The notes below the pieces were generated by a model. It ran no database searches and was not told the origin of the DNA. It saw only the letters and a list, made by a program, of their open reading frames with translations. Below, one piece after another: positions 36,451-44,472 of a stretch of DNA of 64,000 bases (the first letter of the stretch is position 1; the number at the start of each line of letters is the position of its first letter). Origin of the DNA: SEAL01 sp032153715 (GTDB lineage Bacteria > Patescibacteriota > Saccharimonadia > Saccharimonadales > Saccharimonadaceae). The position numbers and the translations under genes are program-made. The stretch spans positions 381,203 through 445,202 of the forward strand of contig JALDYR010000001.1 of the NCBI GenBank assembly GCA_032153715.1, in the 5' to 3' direction.

Positions 36451-36479
36451 CGGGAGAGTGTACTCGCTGCACTCTCCCG
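36451..36479. repeat. Strong 10-bp-stem hairpin between two surface genes
   Basis: CGGGAGAGTG - nine-base loop - CACTCTCCCG, perfect stem, followed on the plus strand by TTTTG. On the minus strand, in which the genes run, there is no T run, so it may be an mRNA processing or stabilising element between the 195-residue and 622-residue genes. Confidence 0.55.
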
Positions 36480-36526
36480 TTTTGCTATAACCCCCCGAGC
36501 AGTAAAATACTCTACTCTACTAGGAA

Positions 36527-37114
36527 TTAGTTAGAGACGTCCAAACGAACAGTTGTAGAGTTGCGATTTGAAGCGTCGCCAGTCGTAGCAGAGCCACCAC
36601 GTGTGTTGCCTGCGACTACTGCATCACCTGAACGAGCGGTCTGGTCGTTGTTGTTGGTGACGTTAATGTCGTTTCGATTTTCAACATCGATACGCGTTGT
36701 ATCGCGAATTTCAACCTTGTTGTATGAGTCAGGGCCAGTGTCACTGATGCTCGCGCTCGAGCTACCGCCACCACCAACGCCTGCCCAAGCAGATGCTGAG
36801 CCGCCGTTATCAACAGATGCTGAAACGTCTAGTTCATTCTCATTGTATGCATTGCCTGTTTCTGCATCGCCACCACGATTGTTGTGCACAACCTCAGCGT
36901 CACCCGAAGATGCGTATTGATCGTTATCATTATCTACATCAAGGTCGTTGTGGTTATCGATATCAACTCGATGTTCTTTCTCGATATCAACCTTGTTATA
37001 TGAGTCTGGACCAGTCCAGTCGATATCTCCCGAAGCCGCTCCTGCGAATCCGCTAAGGCCAACTACAAGACCAAGTGACATTACTCCAGCGCCTACTGCT
37101 TTTTTAATTTTCAT
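36527..37114 (-). CDS. Secreted two-repeat protein of the SGDA family
   Basis: 195 residues: signal peptide (about 1-27, GFAGAASG) and two copies of a 65-70 residue unit. Each unit reads TGPDSYNKV-x-I, an acidic Asn/Asp stretch (N-x-NDI-x-V-x-N-x-NDQ), then SGDA-x-V-x-x-N-x-RGG-x-A-x-TG-x-A-x-N-x-N. A Gly/Ser linker (about 112-122) joins them. No membrane anchor at the C-terminus, so it is probably released or bound non-covalently. Ribosome site AAAGGAGGT is perfect, suggesting high expression. Asp/Asn-rich repeats could bind calcium; inferred only. Confidence 0.8.
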   Translation of the reverse strand: MKIKKAVGAGVMSLGLVVGLSGFAGAASGDIDWTGPDSYNKVDIEKEHRVDIDNHNDLDVDNDNDQYASSGDAEVVHNNRGGDAETGNAYNENELDVSASVDNGGSASAWAGVGGGGSSSASISDTGPDSYNKVEIRDTTRIDVENRNDINVTNNNDQTARSGDAVVAGNTRGGSATTGDASNRNSTTVRLDVSN

Positions 37115-37145
37115 ACTGACCTCCTTTATGGATTATTTTTACTAC

Positions 37146-37161
37146 TCGGGTGTTCACCCGA
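37146..37161. repeat. Palindrome in the leader of the SGDA-family gene
   Basis: TCGGGTG-TT-CACCCGA, perfect 7-bp arms, 32 bp before the ATG at 37114. Could fold in the 5' leader or bind a regulator. Confidence 0.5.
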
Positions 37162-37229
37162 TCAAGAATGGCACATAACTGTCGTTCCAAATCGTGCGAC
37201 CACGCAAAATCAACAGCAAATAAATGTGC

Positions 37230-37721
37230 CTATTCAATGCTCGTTCGGCTACTGCTTTCTACTTCAGTTTTCGAATTGAGTTGAATATTCATAGATGAGT
37301 GATTTTGTGCCGAGCCAGTTGAATGGGAATTCACGGAAATATCAACATCGGCGTTGCTGCTATTTCCTTCTACGGTCTTATTGACAGTTCCGTTAGACGG
37401 CAGGGTAGTTGTCTGGCCATTTATGCTCATTTGCGTTTCGGTATTCGGATCGTTCTGCGTCGATACTTCAACTTCGGTCTTTGGCGCTTCAGGTTCATTC
37501 AGGACAGGAGTATTGCTGGACTCTACATCCTTTGCTGATTCTGGCTGTGGTGTCACGGATGCACTCGGCGGCGCCGCGTTGTACCAGCTAACTGCAGCGG
37601 CGGAAAAAATAAGCGACACAATAGCACAGGTTGCAACGACGAGCCGCTTATTAACTTTACCTACACTAAGAAAGTTGGTGGTGTTCGAACGGTTTTTGGA
37701 TTGTGATGAATTGCTCCACAT
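37230..37721 (-). CDS. Membrane-anchored Ser/Thr/Asn-rich protein
   Basis: 163 residues: basic cytoplasmic tail, one transmembrane helix (about 28-47), and an exported low-complexity region rich in Ser, Thr, Asn, Pro and Glu with alternating polar/hydrophobic strands near the end (VDISVNSHSTGSAQNHSSM). The ATG at 37721 has a GAGAGGA site; the frame is open to 37766 but without a better start. A Crp-type site lies at -41.5 from the predicted transcription start (TATGCT at 37762-37767). It is the first gene of the minus-strand surface cluster. Confidence 0.7.
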   Translation of the reverse strand: MWSNSSQSKNRSNTTNFLSVGKVNKRLVVATCAIVSLIFSAAAVSWYNAAPPSASVTPQPESAKDVESSNTPVLNEPEAPKTEVEVSTQNDPNTETQMSINGQTTTLPSNGTVNKTVEGNSSNADVDISVNSHSTGSAQNHSSMNIQLNSKTEVESSSRTSIE

Positions 37722-37788
37722 CTTCACTTTTCCTCTCTTCGTACCCAACTTGAATACTCTAAGCATATACTCAAATTGTTCTTAGGTA

Positions 37789-37804
37789 TGTGAAAATTCT
37801 CACA
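37789..37804. promoter_or_regulatory. Crp-type binding site between divergent surface genes
   Basis: TGTGA-AAATTC-TCACA, an exact match to the E. coli Crp half-site consensus and spacing. With -10 TATGCT at 37762-37767 (minus) the centre falls at about -41.5, the class II activator position. The Crp/Fnr gene is 3.3 kb away. Confidence 0.7.
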
Positions 37805-37873
37805 CATAAGCAATTTAGTTGCACTGGGGTCAAACTTGCTTTTTACTGAGGTAAAATGAGAAAAAAGCAGCCA

Positions 37874-37902
37874 TTGCTATGTCTGAGAATTTGATGTATA
37901 AC
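37874..37902 (+). promoter_or_regulatory. Promoter of the LPDTA-protein/sortase/glycosyltransferase operon
   Basis: TTGCTA at 37874-37879, 17-bp spacer, TATAAC at 37897-37902. Leaves a 30-base leader with an AGGGGG ribosome site before ATG 37939. Confidence 0.6.
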
Positions 37903-37938
37903 GAAAATATATCAAGTGTTAATACAGGGGGTATTAAG

Positions 37939-38493
37939 ATGAAGCGATATGTACGAGGTTTAACAGCAATCATTATCAGCGCGAGTTTCGTGGGCGGAGT
38001 TGCGAGTGCCCAAGAGGCGAACTGCGACATAACAGGCACCGGACCAGGCTCGGAAAATACATGCGAGATCGATGAAAAGAATATCATTCATGTCACATGT
38101 AAGAATAACGTGTATGTCGTTAATGATAACGACCAGGATAGCGAATCTGGTGATGGAACTGTCCACGGAAACAATAGCGGCGGCAGCGCGTCATCAGGAT
38201 CAGCTGTCAATGAAAATGGCACCGAAGTTGAGATTGGTGCATCATGTGGAGCACAAGAAGTTGTCACGCCATCCAATCCAGAGGCTCCGGTTACTGGTAT
38301 TGCAGCCGTCACGCCTAGCGGCGGTGCAGGTGGAGTTGGCGGAGGCGGAGGTGGTGCAGGTGTAGCAATGCTACCTGACACCGCAGGCAATAACAACGCA
38401 GGCATTGCAGCTATCAGCATCACTGCCCTTGTGAGCGTCATCGTAGCTTCCCGATTCGGCCTTCTCGCCTACCAGCGCGCAGCACTAAAGTAA
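37939..38493 (+). CDS. Sortase substrate with LPDTA sorting signal and SGDA-type repeat
   Basis: 184 residues: signal peptide (about 1-24), a Cys-containing region, one repeat resembling the other surface proteins (NDNDQDSESGDGTVHGNNSG), a Gly-rich linker, then LPDTA at about residue 148, a hydrophobic helix and a short basic tail, i.e. a complete cell-wall sorting signal with Ala in place of Gly. Translation starts at ATG 37939 (AGGGGG site); the frame is open 20 codons upstream but lacks a signal-peptide-like start. The sortase gene follows after 24 bp, so this is probably its substrate. Confidence 0.82.
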   Translation: MKRYVRGLTAIIISASFVGGVASAQEANCDITGTGPGSENTCEIDEKNIIHVTCKNNVYVVNDNDQDSESGDGTVHGNNSGGSASSGSAVNENGTEVEIGASCGAQEVVTPSNPEAPVTGIAAVTPSGGAGGVGGGGGGAGVAMLPDTAGNNNAGIAAISITALVSVIVASRFGLLAYQRAALK

Positions 38494-38517
38494 TGTGACA
38501 ATGTGAGGATTTTCGCT

Positions 38518-39123
38518 ATGAGCGACAGACGAATATGGTTACAAAAAATTCGCTTCTGTCTCAGCATTGGATTGCTGTATAGCTTAACGATGGGGTTTGT
38601 GTGGTATTGCCTGCAAGCCCCATCGCCACCTCATTCCGTCGCGAATGTCACACCCGTAAAGCAAGTCGTCAAGCAACCCGAAAAACCGAGCTTTAAACTT
38701 ATTTCTGGCATTCCAACTCGCATTGTTGTTCCTGGCTCTCAAATTGACCTGCCGATTGATCAAGGATTTTACAATAACGCCGATCACACATGGAGCCTCA
38801 GTGATACCAATGCACAGTTTGCGATGATCACCATGGTTGCCAATAATCACTCGGGCAATACGTTCGTCTACGGACATGCAACCGACCAGGTCTTTGGAAG
38901 ACTTGTCAGTATGCCGCCACAACCAGCGAGCGAAGCGCTCGTCTACACCAATAACGGTCATATTCTTTCCTACCGCTTCCAGGCAGCAAAGGAATCGACA
39001 CCAGACGATACCTCAATTTTTAATTATTCAGGCCCGCCAATCCTTACATTACAAACTTGCACCGGAGCCGTAAGTGAATGGCGCACCATGTATCAATATA
39101 GCTTTGAAAAGGTGGTTCAATAA
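38518..39123 (+). CDS. Sortase
   Basis: Membrane transpeptidase that links exported proteins with LPxTG-like signals to the wall or to each other. 201 residues: N-terminal anchor helix (about 12-33), linker, and sortase fold with His in FVYGHATD (about 120), catalytic Cys in LTLQTCTG (about 182) and Arg in EWRTMY (about 190). All three catalytic residues are present. Closest by motif to class E/F-type sortases, though class is uncertain. GAGGA precedes ATG 38518. The stop overlaps the next gene start in TAATG. Confidence 0.88.
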   Translation: MSDRRIWLQKIRFCLSIGLLYSLTMGFVWYCLQAPSPPHSVANVTPVKQVVKQPEKPSFKLISGIPTRIVVPGSQIDLPIDQGFYNNADHTWSLSDTNAQFAMITMVANNHSGNTFVYGHATDQVFGRLVSMPPQPASEALVYTNNGHILSYRFQAAKESTPDDTSIFNYSGPPILTLQTCTGAVSEWRTMYQYSFEKVVQ

Positions 39124-40301
39124 TGCTCAGCCAGCTCCTCATTATTAGCGCAGTAGTCTTTATTTTTTTGAGTCTGCTTATCATTGTTGGAGTCACACTG
39201 TATGACCTTCACGATATCAAAGCACGGCTTCATTTTGCACGACATCCTCGCGCTCGGCGCTACCGTCACTATCCGCTTGTCACCGTCATCGTTCAAGCAA
39301 ATGGCGACCGGGACACACTTCGGCAATGCATGCAAAGTATCCTGAAAAACTTATATCGACATATTGAAATCATTGTCATCGACACGTTGTCGCACAATCA
39401 AACTCGGACCAGCCTCAAGCCATTTACTACGTCGCCCAAGCGTCCAGTTCGCCTATTCAAAAGTAGACGAAAGCCGCTTGATGCAATCCAGACAGCCTTT
39501 CGTCGATACGGCAATGGAGAACTCGTCCTCTTACTCGATGGAGCCAGTAACCTTGACTCGCGCGCGATTCACCATCTGGTTTGGCACTTTAATCGCGACG
39601 AACAGGTGAATATTGTTACGCTCAATGCGCGTCTTCTATCAAACTACAGTACGGCGGGCTTGCTGCGAAAATACGAACAATCACTCGTGCGACTTTGGCG
39701 AAAAACCGAAAGTGCATTCAACACCGCTTATATCCCACAGCTAAAAAACATCAGCTATCGACGATCAACACTGCTCAATCGCAGCGCATTTGGCAACAAA
39801 ACTCTACACAGCTACTATGCTGATGATGTAGTCGTTTATAAAGATGGTATCCAATCACTCCCTAGCCTACTTATCCAACAAGCCCGCCAACAAAAACGCC
39901 ATCTACAAGGACTTGTCCGTCACCGCCACCTTTTCTTTACGTCCGACAAGACATACACGAAGTTCGCCACCTGGATCTACTTACCTTTTATACTAATCTT
40001 GAGTCTCGTTACCTTGTGCCTTCCTTTCTTGCTTGGCTATTTTGCCTTTCTAGCAAGCAACCTCCATCAGCCTGCTTTCTTCTTGCTATGCTGCCTTGCG
40101 ATGAGCGCCTTTGTCTTATTTGGACTGTGGACCGATAAATATCTAAGCAAATGGCAAAAAAGTATCTATAGCCTCTTGCTGCCAATTACCTTCTTTGCCT
40201 TTTACACATTTTTAATCATGCGTGTTTTAGCGACGCTATGGCTTTTTACGTCATACCTTTTGACCACCCAGCTATACCCGCGACTACGAAAAGCACGATA
40301 A
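39123..40301 (+). CDS. Membrane-bound family 2 glycosyltransferase-like protein
   Basis: 392 residues: one N-terminal helix (about 5-28), a GT-A domain with VTVIVQANGDRDTLRQCM (nucleotide-binding strand), LVLLLDGASNLD in place of DxD, DDVVVY, and QQKRHLQG in place of the QxxRW motif, then four C-terminal helices. The replaced motifs suggest weak or altered catalysis, or a distinct polymer. Co-translated with the sortase (TAATG), so it may build or modify the polymer to which the sortase attaches proteins; that link is inferred. Confidence 0.78.
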   Translation: MLSQLLIISAVVFIFLSLLIIVGVTLYDLHDIKARLHFARHPRARRYRHYPLVTVIVQANGDRDTLRQCMQSILKNLYRHIEIIVIDTLSHNQTRTSLKPFTTSPKRPVRLFKSRRKPLDAIQTAFRRYGNGELVLLLDGASNLDSRAIHHLVWHFNRDEQVNIVTLNARLLSNYSTAGLLRKYEQSLVRLWRKTESAFNTAYIPQLKNISYRRSTLLNRSAFGNKTLHSYYADDVVVYKDGIQSLPSLLIQQARQQKRHLQGLVRHRHLFFTSDKTYTKFATWIYLPFILILSLVTLCLPFLLGYFAFLASNLHQPAFFLLCCLAMSAFVLFGLWTDKYLSKWQKSIYSLLLPITFFAFYTFLIMRVLATLWLFTSYLLTTQLYPRLRKAR

Positions 40302-40321
40302 GTAAAACAATATCTCTAAAT

Positions 40322-40337
40322 TGTTAGATAGCTCACA
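40322..40337 (+). promoter_or_regulatory. Second Crp-like site
   Basis: TGTTA-GATAGC-TCACA, one mismatch from TGTGA-N6-TCACA. With -10 TACTAT at 40359-40364 and start at about 40371 the centre is at -41.5, again the class II position. Confidence 0.5.
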
Positions 40338-40381
40338 GGTTGCTACCATGCCACCCTTTACTATTGAAAAAGGAGGTAGCT

Positions 40382-41113
40382 ATGGATACACAGCAAGCAT
40401 GGAGCTTCAGCAATCTACGGGCACTGTACTTTAACTGCACATTAACCCGGTCGCCGGCAAAAAGCCATACAGAGCTGCTCGTTAATGCCAGTCATTCACT
40501 CATGGATAAACAAGGTGTTTCTACAGAGGTAATCAGACCGGTTGACCACCAAATTGCCACGGGAGTTTATCCTGATATGCGCGAACACGGCTGGGATTAC
40601 GACGAATGGCCGGCAATATACGAAAAAGTTAAAGCTGCCGACATCATCGTCATTGCCGGACCAATTTGGCTAGGCGACAATAGTTCTATTACCAAGCAAT
40701 TGATTGAACGACTTTACGCGGGGTCGGGCGATCAAAACGAAGCCGGGCAATCACTCGCCTACGGCAAAGTCGGCGGCTGCTTGATCACGGGTAACGAAGA
40801 CGGCATCAAGCACTGCGCCATGGATATCCTCTATAGCCTGCAACATATCGGCTACACCATCCCGCCCCAGGCAGACGCCGGCTGGATTGGCGAAGCCGGG
40901 CCGGGTCCTAGCTACGGCGATGATGACGGCCACGGTGGCCACACGGGTATGGACAATGATTTTACCAACCGCAATACCACCTTCATGACGTGGAACCTCA
41001 TGCACATGGCGAGATTACTAAAAGACGCTGGTGGTATTCCGAAATACGGCAACCTCCGTCCAGAGTGGAGCGGTGGCGAGCGATTTGGGTTCGAGAATCC
41101 AGAGTATCGTTAG
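40382..41113 (+). CDS. NADPH-dependent FMN reductase/flavodoxin-fold protein
   Basis: 243 residues. LRALYFNCTLTRSPAKSHTELL gives the FMN phosphate loop, ADIIVIAGPIWLGDNSSITKQLIERL the isoalloxazine-contact strand-loop-helix of the flavodoxin-like NAD(P)H-dependent reductase family, and GKVGGCLITGNEDGIKH a later strand. GGAGGT lies before ATG 40382. Substrate unknown (quinone, FMN or azo-type acceptors are usual). The Crp-like site upstream suggests co-regulation with the surface locus. Its stop shares TTAG with the convergent GNAT gene. Confidence 0.85.
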   Translation: MDTQQAWSFSNLRALYFNCTLTRSPAKSHTELLVNASHSLMDKQGVSTEVIRPVDHQIATGVYPDMREHGWDYDEWPAIYEKVKAADIIVIAGPIWLGDNSSITKQLIERLYAGSGDQNEAGQSLAYGKVGGCLITGNEDGIKHCAMDILYSLQHIGYTIPPQADAGWIGEAGPGPSYGDDDGHGGHTGMDNDFTNRNTTFMTWNLMHMARLLKDAGGIPKYGNLRPEWSGGERFGFENPEYR

Positions 41114-41637
41114 GTATGTAACTTAATCATCTCTTCAAGCGCTACACCACCAAGCCGTAAGTTAGTATTGTAGCCGTTAAAGCCCCGACCTTCGTAGTAG
41201 CGAAGCGTGTCGTCATTGTTATTTGCCGCCGTATCCAGCCGAACAAATGCACGGTCAGTATCACCCTTCGCGAGCGCTACCGCTTGAAGGCAGGCAGCCC
41301 CGAGTAATTTCGTCCCTACTCCATGCCCGCGCCGGAACCGCTCTTTGACATACAGGTCTTCAATATAAACTCCACGATTACCATTCCATGACATTGGTGA
41401 TCGGCTAAAATACATCATACCTGCAAGCGCTCGACTTCCCTCATCGAGGTCACTTTCGGCAACAATATACCGTTCGTAGGCTTGCTCGTTACTAATGGTT
41501 GCTTCGATCATGGACTGATCAATACTAAAGCGGTTCATATCCGCCTCTCAATATTCAGCAAGGTTGCGGTGCATAGTGACGATTTCTGCCGCGTCACTTA
41601 ATTCGGCTGGTCGGATAAATAATTCAGGTGTTTTCAT
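41110..41637 (-). pseudogene. GNAT acetyltransferase interrupted by an in-frame TGA
   Basis: The uninterrupted part (41110-41538 from ATG, 142 residues) holds the GNAT core: VYIEDLYVKERFRRGHGVGTKLL (acetyl-CoA loop) and LRYYEGRGF. It lacks the first strand and helix. These lie in the same frame upstream: from ATG 41637 (six bases after TACGAT) the frame reads LFIRPAELSDAAEIVTMHRNLAEY, then TGA at 41548-41550, then EADMNRF. The whole resembles spermine/diamine-type GNATs. Either a nonsense mutation, read-through, a sequence error, or two ORFs with reinitiation at the ATG behind GAGGCGGAT. Confidence 0.75.
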
Positions 41638-41702
41638 ACCTTCATCGTAGACAACGACTGAACATTCATAAAAAATTTCCCGTAATTGAACAAATATACA
41701 CA

Positions 41703-41724
41703 ATGTGATTAAATTTAATCACAT
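41703..41724. promoter_or_regulatory. 22-bp perfect palindrome, probable operator
   Basis: The inner 20 bases TGTGATTAAATTTAATCACA are perfectly symmetric and the flanking A/T extends it to 22. It spans the start of the plus-strand ACT-domain gene and lies 66 bp from the divergent GNAT start. Probably the site of the regulator encoded next to it. Confidence 0.7.
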
Positions 41725-42346
41725 GATTACCATTACCGACCACGTTCGCGCTTGGATTACTCGTCACCCATTTCACGCTCGCTTTATGGCTGACGGCCTA
41801 TTGAACGCCTCGTCATTAGCACGCCAAATACGTCCTGAGATTGAACAACAAGTTGGCGAGCGCGTCTCCGCTGAAGCAGTCACGCTCGCGCTCAATCGAC
41901 ACGGCAGGTCAGCTGCGACGCTGGCTACACTTGACTACACTCGCTACTTAGGTGAAGTTTCCGTACAATCAGGGCTTAGTCTCTTAACTGTATCCCAAAC
42001 CAACCTGGATACCGACCGATTTCTCGATGCGGTCACCCGACTACAGCAGGACCATGAATACGCTCTGTACACTCGCGGCGTCTGGCACACCACCCTAATT
42101 GGACGACATGATATCATTGTCGACCTAGCAGCTAAATTCTCTAGTTCAGTGAAAATCGATAACTTAGTTGCGGTTACAATCCGGCTGAAACCAGGCCACC
42201 TCCTTATTCCGGGCGTCTGCGCATACATTCTACAGCGACTCGCCCTCCGGGGTGTCAATTTAGTAGAAACCGCCTCCTCTTATAACGAATTGACATTAAT
42301 TATCAACGCTACCGACATGAATGCAGCGCTTGACTGTCTCGTATAA
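41723..42346 (+). CDS. Putative regulator with C-terminal ACT-like domain
   Basis: About 207 residues. The first 65 residues look helical and may hold a DNA-binding helix-turn-helix (LLNASSLARQIRPEIEQQVGERVSAEAVTLALNRHGR segment, partly shown by position 20-60). The C-terminal part from about 150 (LIPGVCAYILQRLALRGVNLVE, TLIINATD) matches ACT domains of aspartokinase type, which bind amino acids. Start is ATG 41723, or GTG 41705 inside the palindrome. A palindrome at its own start suggests autoregulation. Function as ligand-responsive regulator is inferred. Confidence 0.6.
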   Translation: MITITDHVRAWITRHPFHARFMADGLLNASSLARQIRPEIEQQVGERVSAEAVTLALNRHGRSAATLATLDYTRYLGEVSVQSGLSLLTVSQTNLDTDRFLDAVTRLQQDHEYALYTRGVWHTTLIGRHDIIVDLAAKFSSSVKIDNLVAVTIRLKPGHLLIPGVCAYILQRLALRGVNLVETASSYNELTLIINATDMNAALDCLV

Positions 42347-42374
42347 AGAATTAGTCGTACTTTCAATTCACCCA

Positions 42375-42408
42375 AAAAACCTCCTCGCTATTATACGAGG
42401 AGGTTTTT
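42375..42408. terminator. Bidirectional terminator between ACT-domain gene and dnaK
   Basis: AAAAACCTCCTCG - eight-base loop - CGAGGAGGTTTTT, perfect 13-bp stem with A run on one side and T run on the other; serves both convergent genes. Confidence 0.92.
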
Positions 42409-42424
42409 GTATCACTACTGCTAG

Positions 42425-44326
42425 CTACTTTTTGTCGTCGACAACTTCGCCTTCAACTGGCTCGTCTTTGTCGTCGGCTTTTTTGTCGCCGTCTTCAGAG
42501 GCAGGTGCATCCTCTTTAGCAGCGGCTTCGTACATCTTAGCGCCGATTGGCATGATCTTGTCGTTCAATGCCTTCACTGCCGCTTCAAGTTCATCTTTGC
42601 TCGCGTCGGCGTTGTCTTTAACCTTCTGGGCTTCTTCGATCGCTTCTTTAATCACCTTGACGTCATCTTCGGAAATCTTGTCCTTGAATTCATCTGGCAT
42701 TTTTTCCGCTTGGTAGATACCGTTTTCAAGTTGGTTGCGAGAATCAACTGCTTCACGCTTTTTCTTGTCTTCGTCAGCATGCGCTTCAGCTTCTTTTTGT
42801 GCCTTTTCGATGTCTTCCTTGCTCATGTTGCCGCTATCTTGGATGGTAACAGAGTTTTCTTTGCCGGTACCTTTATCTTTGGCGGTCACATTCAAGATAC
42901 CGTTGGCATCAAGGCTAAACGTCACTTCAATTTGCGGCACGCCACGTGGGGCTGGCGCAATACCATCGAGGATGAAACGACCAAGTGACTTGTTGTCGCT
43001 GCTCATTTCGCGCTCACCTTGCAAGACGTGAATTTCTACTTGCGGCTGATTATCAGCAGCGGTTGAGAAGGTTTCACTCTTACTTGTTGGGATAGTGCTA
43101 TTACGTTCGATTAATTTCGTCGTGACACCGCCCATCGTCTCGATACCGAGCGACAGTGGTGTAACGTCAAGCAGCAAGACATCTTTGACGTCGCCTGCAA
43201 GCACACCACCCTGAATCGCTGCACCAACAGCCACAACTTCATCTGGATTGACGCCTTTGAGTGGGTCTTTACCAAAGATTGCCTTTACCTTTTCGACAAC
43301 TGCCGGCATACGTGTCATACCGCCAACGAGAACCACTTCGTCGATATCACTCGCCTTAACGTCAGCATCCTTGAGAGCTTTTTCGACAGGCTCAGCCAAG
43401 CGATCAATTAGGTCTTTAACGAGGTCTTCTAGCTTTGAACGAGTCAACTTGTACTCGAAGTGCTTTGGCCCTTCGGCATCAGCCGTGATAAATGGCAGGT
43501 TAATTTCGTATTCGCTAGTTGATGACAGTTCTTTCTTTGCCTTCTCCGCTTCATCCTTGAGGCGTTGCATTGCCGCCTTGTCAGACTTAAGGTCGATACC
43601 TTCTTCGTTCTTAAACACATCAAGGAAGTGGTTAACAATACGGTTATCAAAGTCTTCACCACCAAGGTGCGTGTCACCATTCGTTGAACGAACCTCAAAG
43701 ACGCCGTCACCAAGCTCAAGAACAGACACATCGAATGTACCGCCACCAAGGTCAAAGACCGCGATCTTTTCGTCTTTCTTACTATCAAGGCCGTATGCAA
43801 GGGCCGCTGCTGTTGGCTCGTTAATGATACGCTTTACTTCAAGTCCAGCAATCTTGCCAGCATCTTTAGTTGCCTGGCGTTGTGAGTCATCAAAGTAAGC
43901 TGGCACAGTAATAACCGCTTCAGTCACCTTTTCGCCAAGGAAAGCTTCGGCATCAGCTTTGATCTTTGAGAGGATCATTGCTGATACTTCTTCTGGCGTG
44001 TACTCTTTGTCGCCCATCTTTACCGCGACGCCATCGCCCTTTTTGACGATTTCGTATGGCATGATGTCGTGATCCTTTTGGACTTCGTGGTCACTGAACT
44101 TGCGTCCAATTAAACGCTTAACACCGTAGATCGTGTCTTTGGCGTTTGTGACGCGCTGACGCTGTGCCACCTGGCCAACCAAACGGTCGCCTTTTTTATT
44201 AATTGCCACCACGCTTGGTGTTGTGCGGTTACCTTCGGCATTTGCGATAACCTCTGGCTTACCTGCGACCATGTACGCAAACGCGCTGTTCGTTGTACCA
44301 AGGTCGATTCCAATGATTTTACCCAT
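42425..44326 (-). CDS. dnaK: Chaperone DnaK (Hsp70)
   Basis: 633-residue ATP-dependent chaperone. [49 protein letters not shown] and [13 protein letters not shown] mark the ATPase domain; the substrate domain starts near [14 protein letters not shown] and the C-terminus is acidic ([12 protein letters not shown]). An AAAGGG site lies in the leader. Promoter TTGACA (44439-44444) with TACACT (44415-44420) overlaps a perfect CIRCE element, so HrcA repression is expected. Confidence 0.99.
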   Translation of the reverse strand: MGKIIGIDLGTTNSAFAYMVAGKPEVIANAEGNRTTPSVVAINKKGDRLVGQVAQRQRVTNAKDTIYGVKRLIGRKFSDHEVQKDHDIMPYEIVKKGDGVAVKMGDKEYTPEEVSAMILSKIKADAEAFLGEKVTEAVITVPAYFDDSQRQATKDAGKIAGLEVKRIINEPTAAALAYGLDSKKDEKIAVFDLGGGTFDVSVLELGDGVFEVRSTNGDTHLGGEDFDNRIVNHFLDVFKNEEGIDLKSDKAAMQRLKDEAEKAKKELSSTSEYEINLPFITADAEGPKHFEYKLTRSKLEDLVKDLIDRLAEPVEKALKDADVKASDIDEVVLVGGMTRMPAVVEKVKAIFGKDPLKGVNPDEVVAVGAAIQGGVLAGDVKDVLLLDVTPLSLGIETMGGVTTKLIERNSTIPTSKSETFSTAADNQPQVEIHVLQGEREMSSDNKSLGRFILDGIAPAPRGVPQIEVTFSLDANGILNVTAKDKGTGKENSVTIQDSGNMSKEDIEKAQKEAEAHADEDKKKREAVDSRNQLENGIYQAEKMPDEFKDKISEDDVKVIKEAIEEAQKVKDNADASKDELEAAVKALNDKIMPIGAKMYEAAAKEDAPASEDGDKKADDKDEPVEGEVVDDKK

Positions 44327-44414
44327 AAATTATATATACCCTTTCGCTTAGTCGTATCTGTATAAAGTTCTATTCATATTTTAGCACTCTACGATATAGA
44401 TTGCCAATATCTAT

Positions 44415-44444
44415 AGTGTAATAAAATTAGCACTCTCGTGTCAA
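44415..44444 (-). promoter_or_regulatory. dnaK promoter embedded in CIRCE
   Basis: TTGACA at 44439-44444 and TACACT at 44415-44420, 18-bp spacing; the -35 box sits in the CIRCE loop. The 80-base leader holds an imperfect palindrome (ATAGAT...ATCTAT, about 44393-44415) and a lone TTAGCACTC half-site at 44381-44389. Confidence 0.65.
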
Positions 44445-44453
44445 GAGTGCTAA
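44427..44453 (-). promoter_or_regulatory. CIRCE element (HrcA operator) of dnaK
   Basis: TTAGCACTC-N9-GAGTGCTAA, identical to the bacterial CIRCE consensus. Confidence 0.97.
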
Positions 44454-44472
44454 TTGTATATATTCTACAATC

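Noticed and set aside
41548..41550. UGA read as glycine or selenocysteine throughout the genome
   Set aside because: TGA ends several well-defined genes (pilM, the RimK-associated protease, the DUF6504-like gene), so general recoding is not supported; no selenocysteine machinery or SECIS-like hairpin was recognised.
41704..41723. Crp site in the 41.7-kb palindrome
   Set aside because: The TGTGA and TCACA arms are separated by 10 bases instead of 6, so it does not fit the Crp geometry; treated as a separate operator.
43248..43898. 216-codon plus-strand ORF opposite dnaK
   Set aside because: Mirror frame of a highly conserved gene; Ser/Arg-rich composition without domain, ribosome site or promoter.
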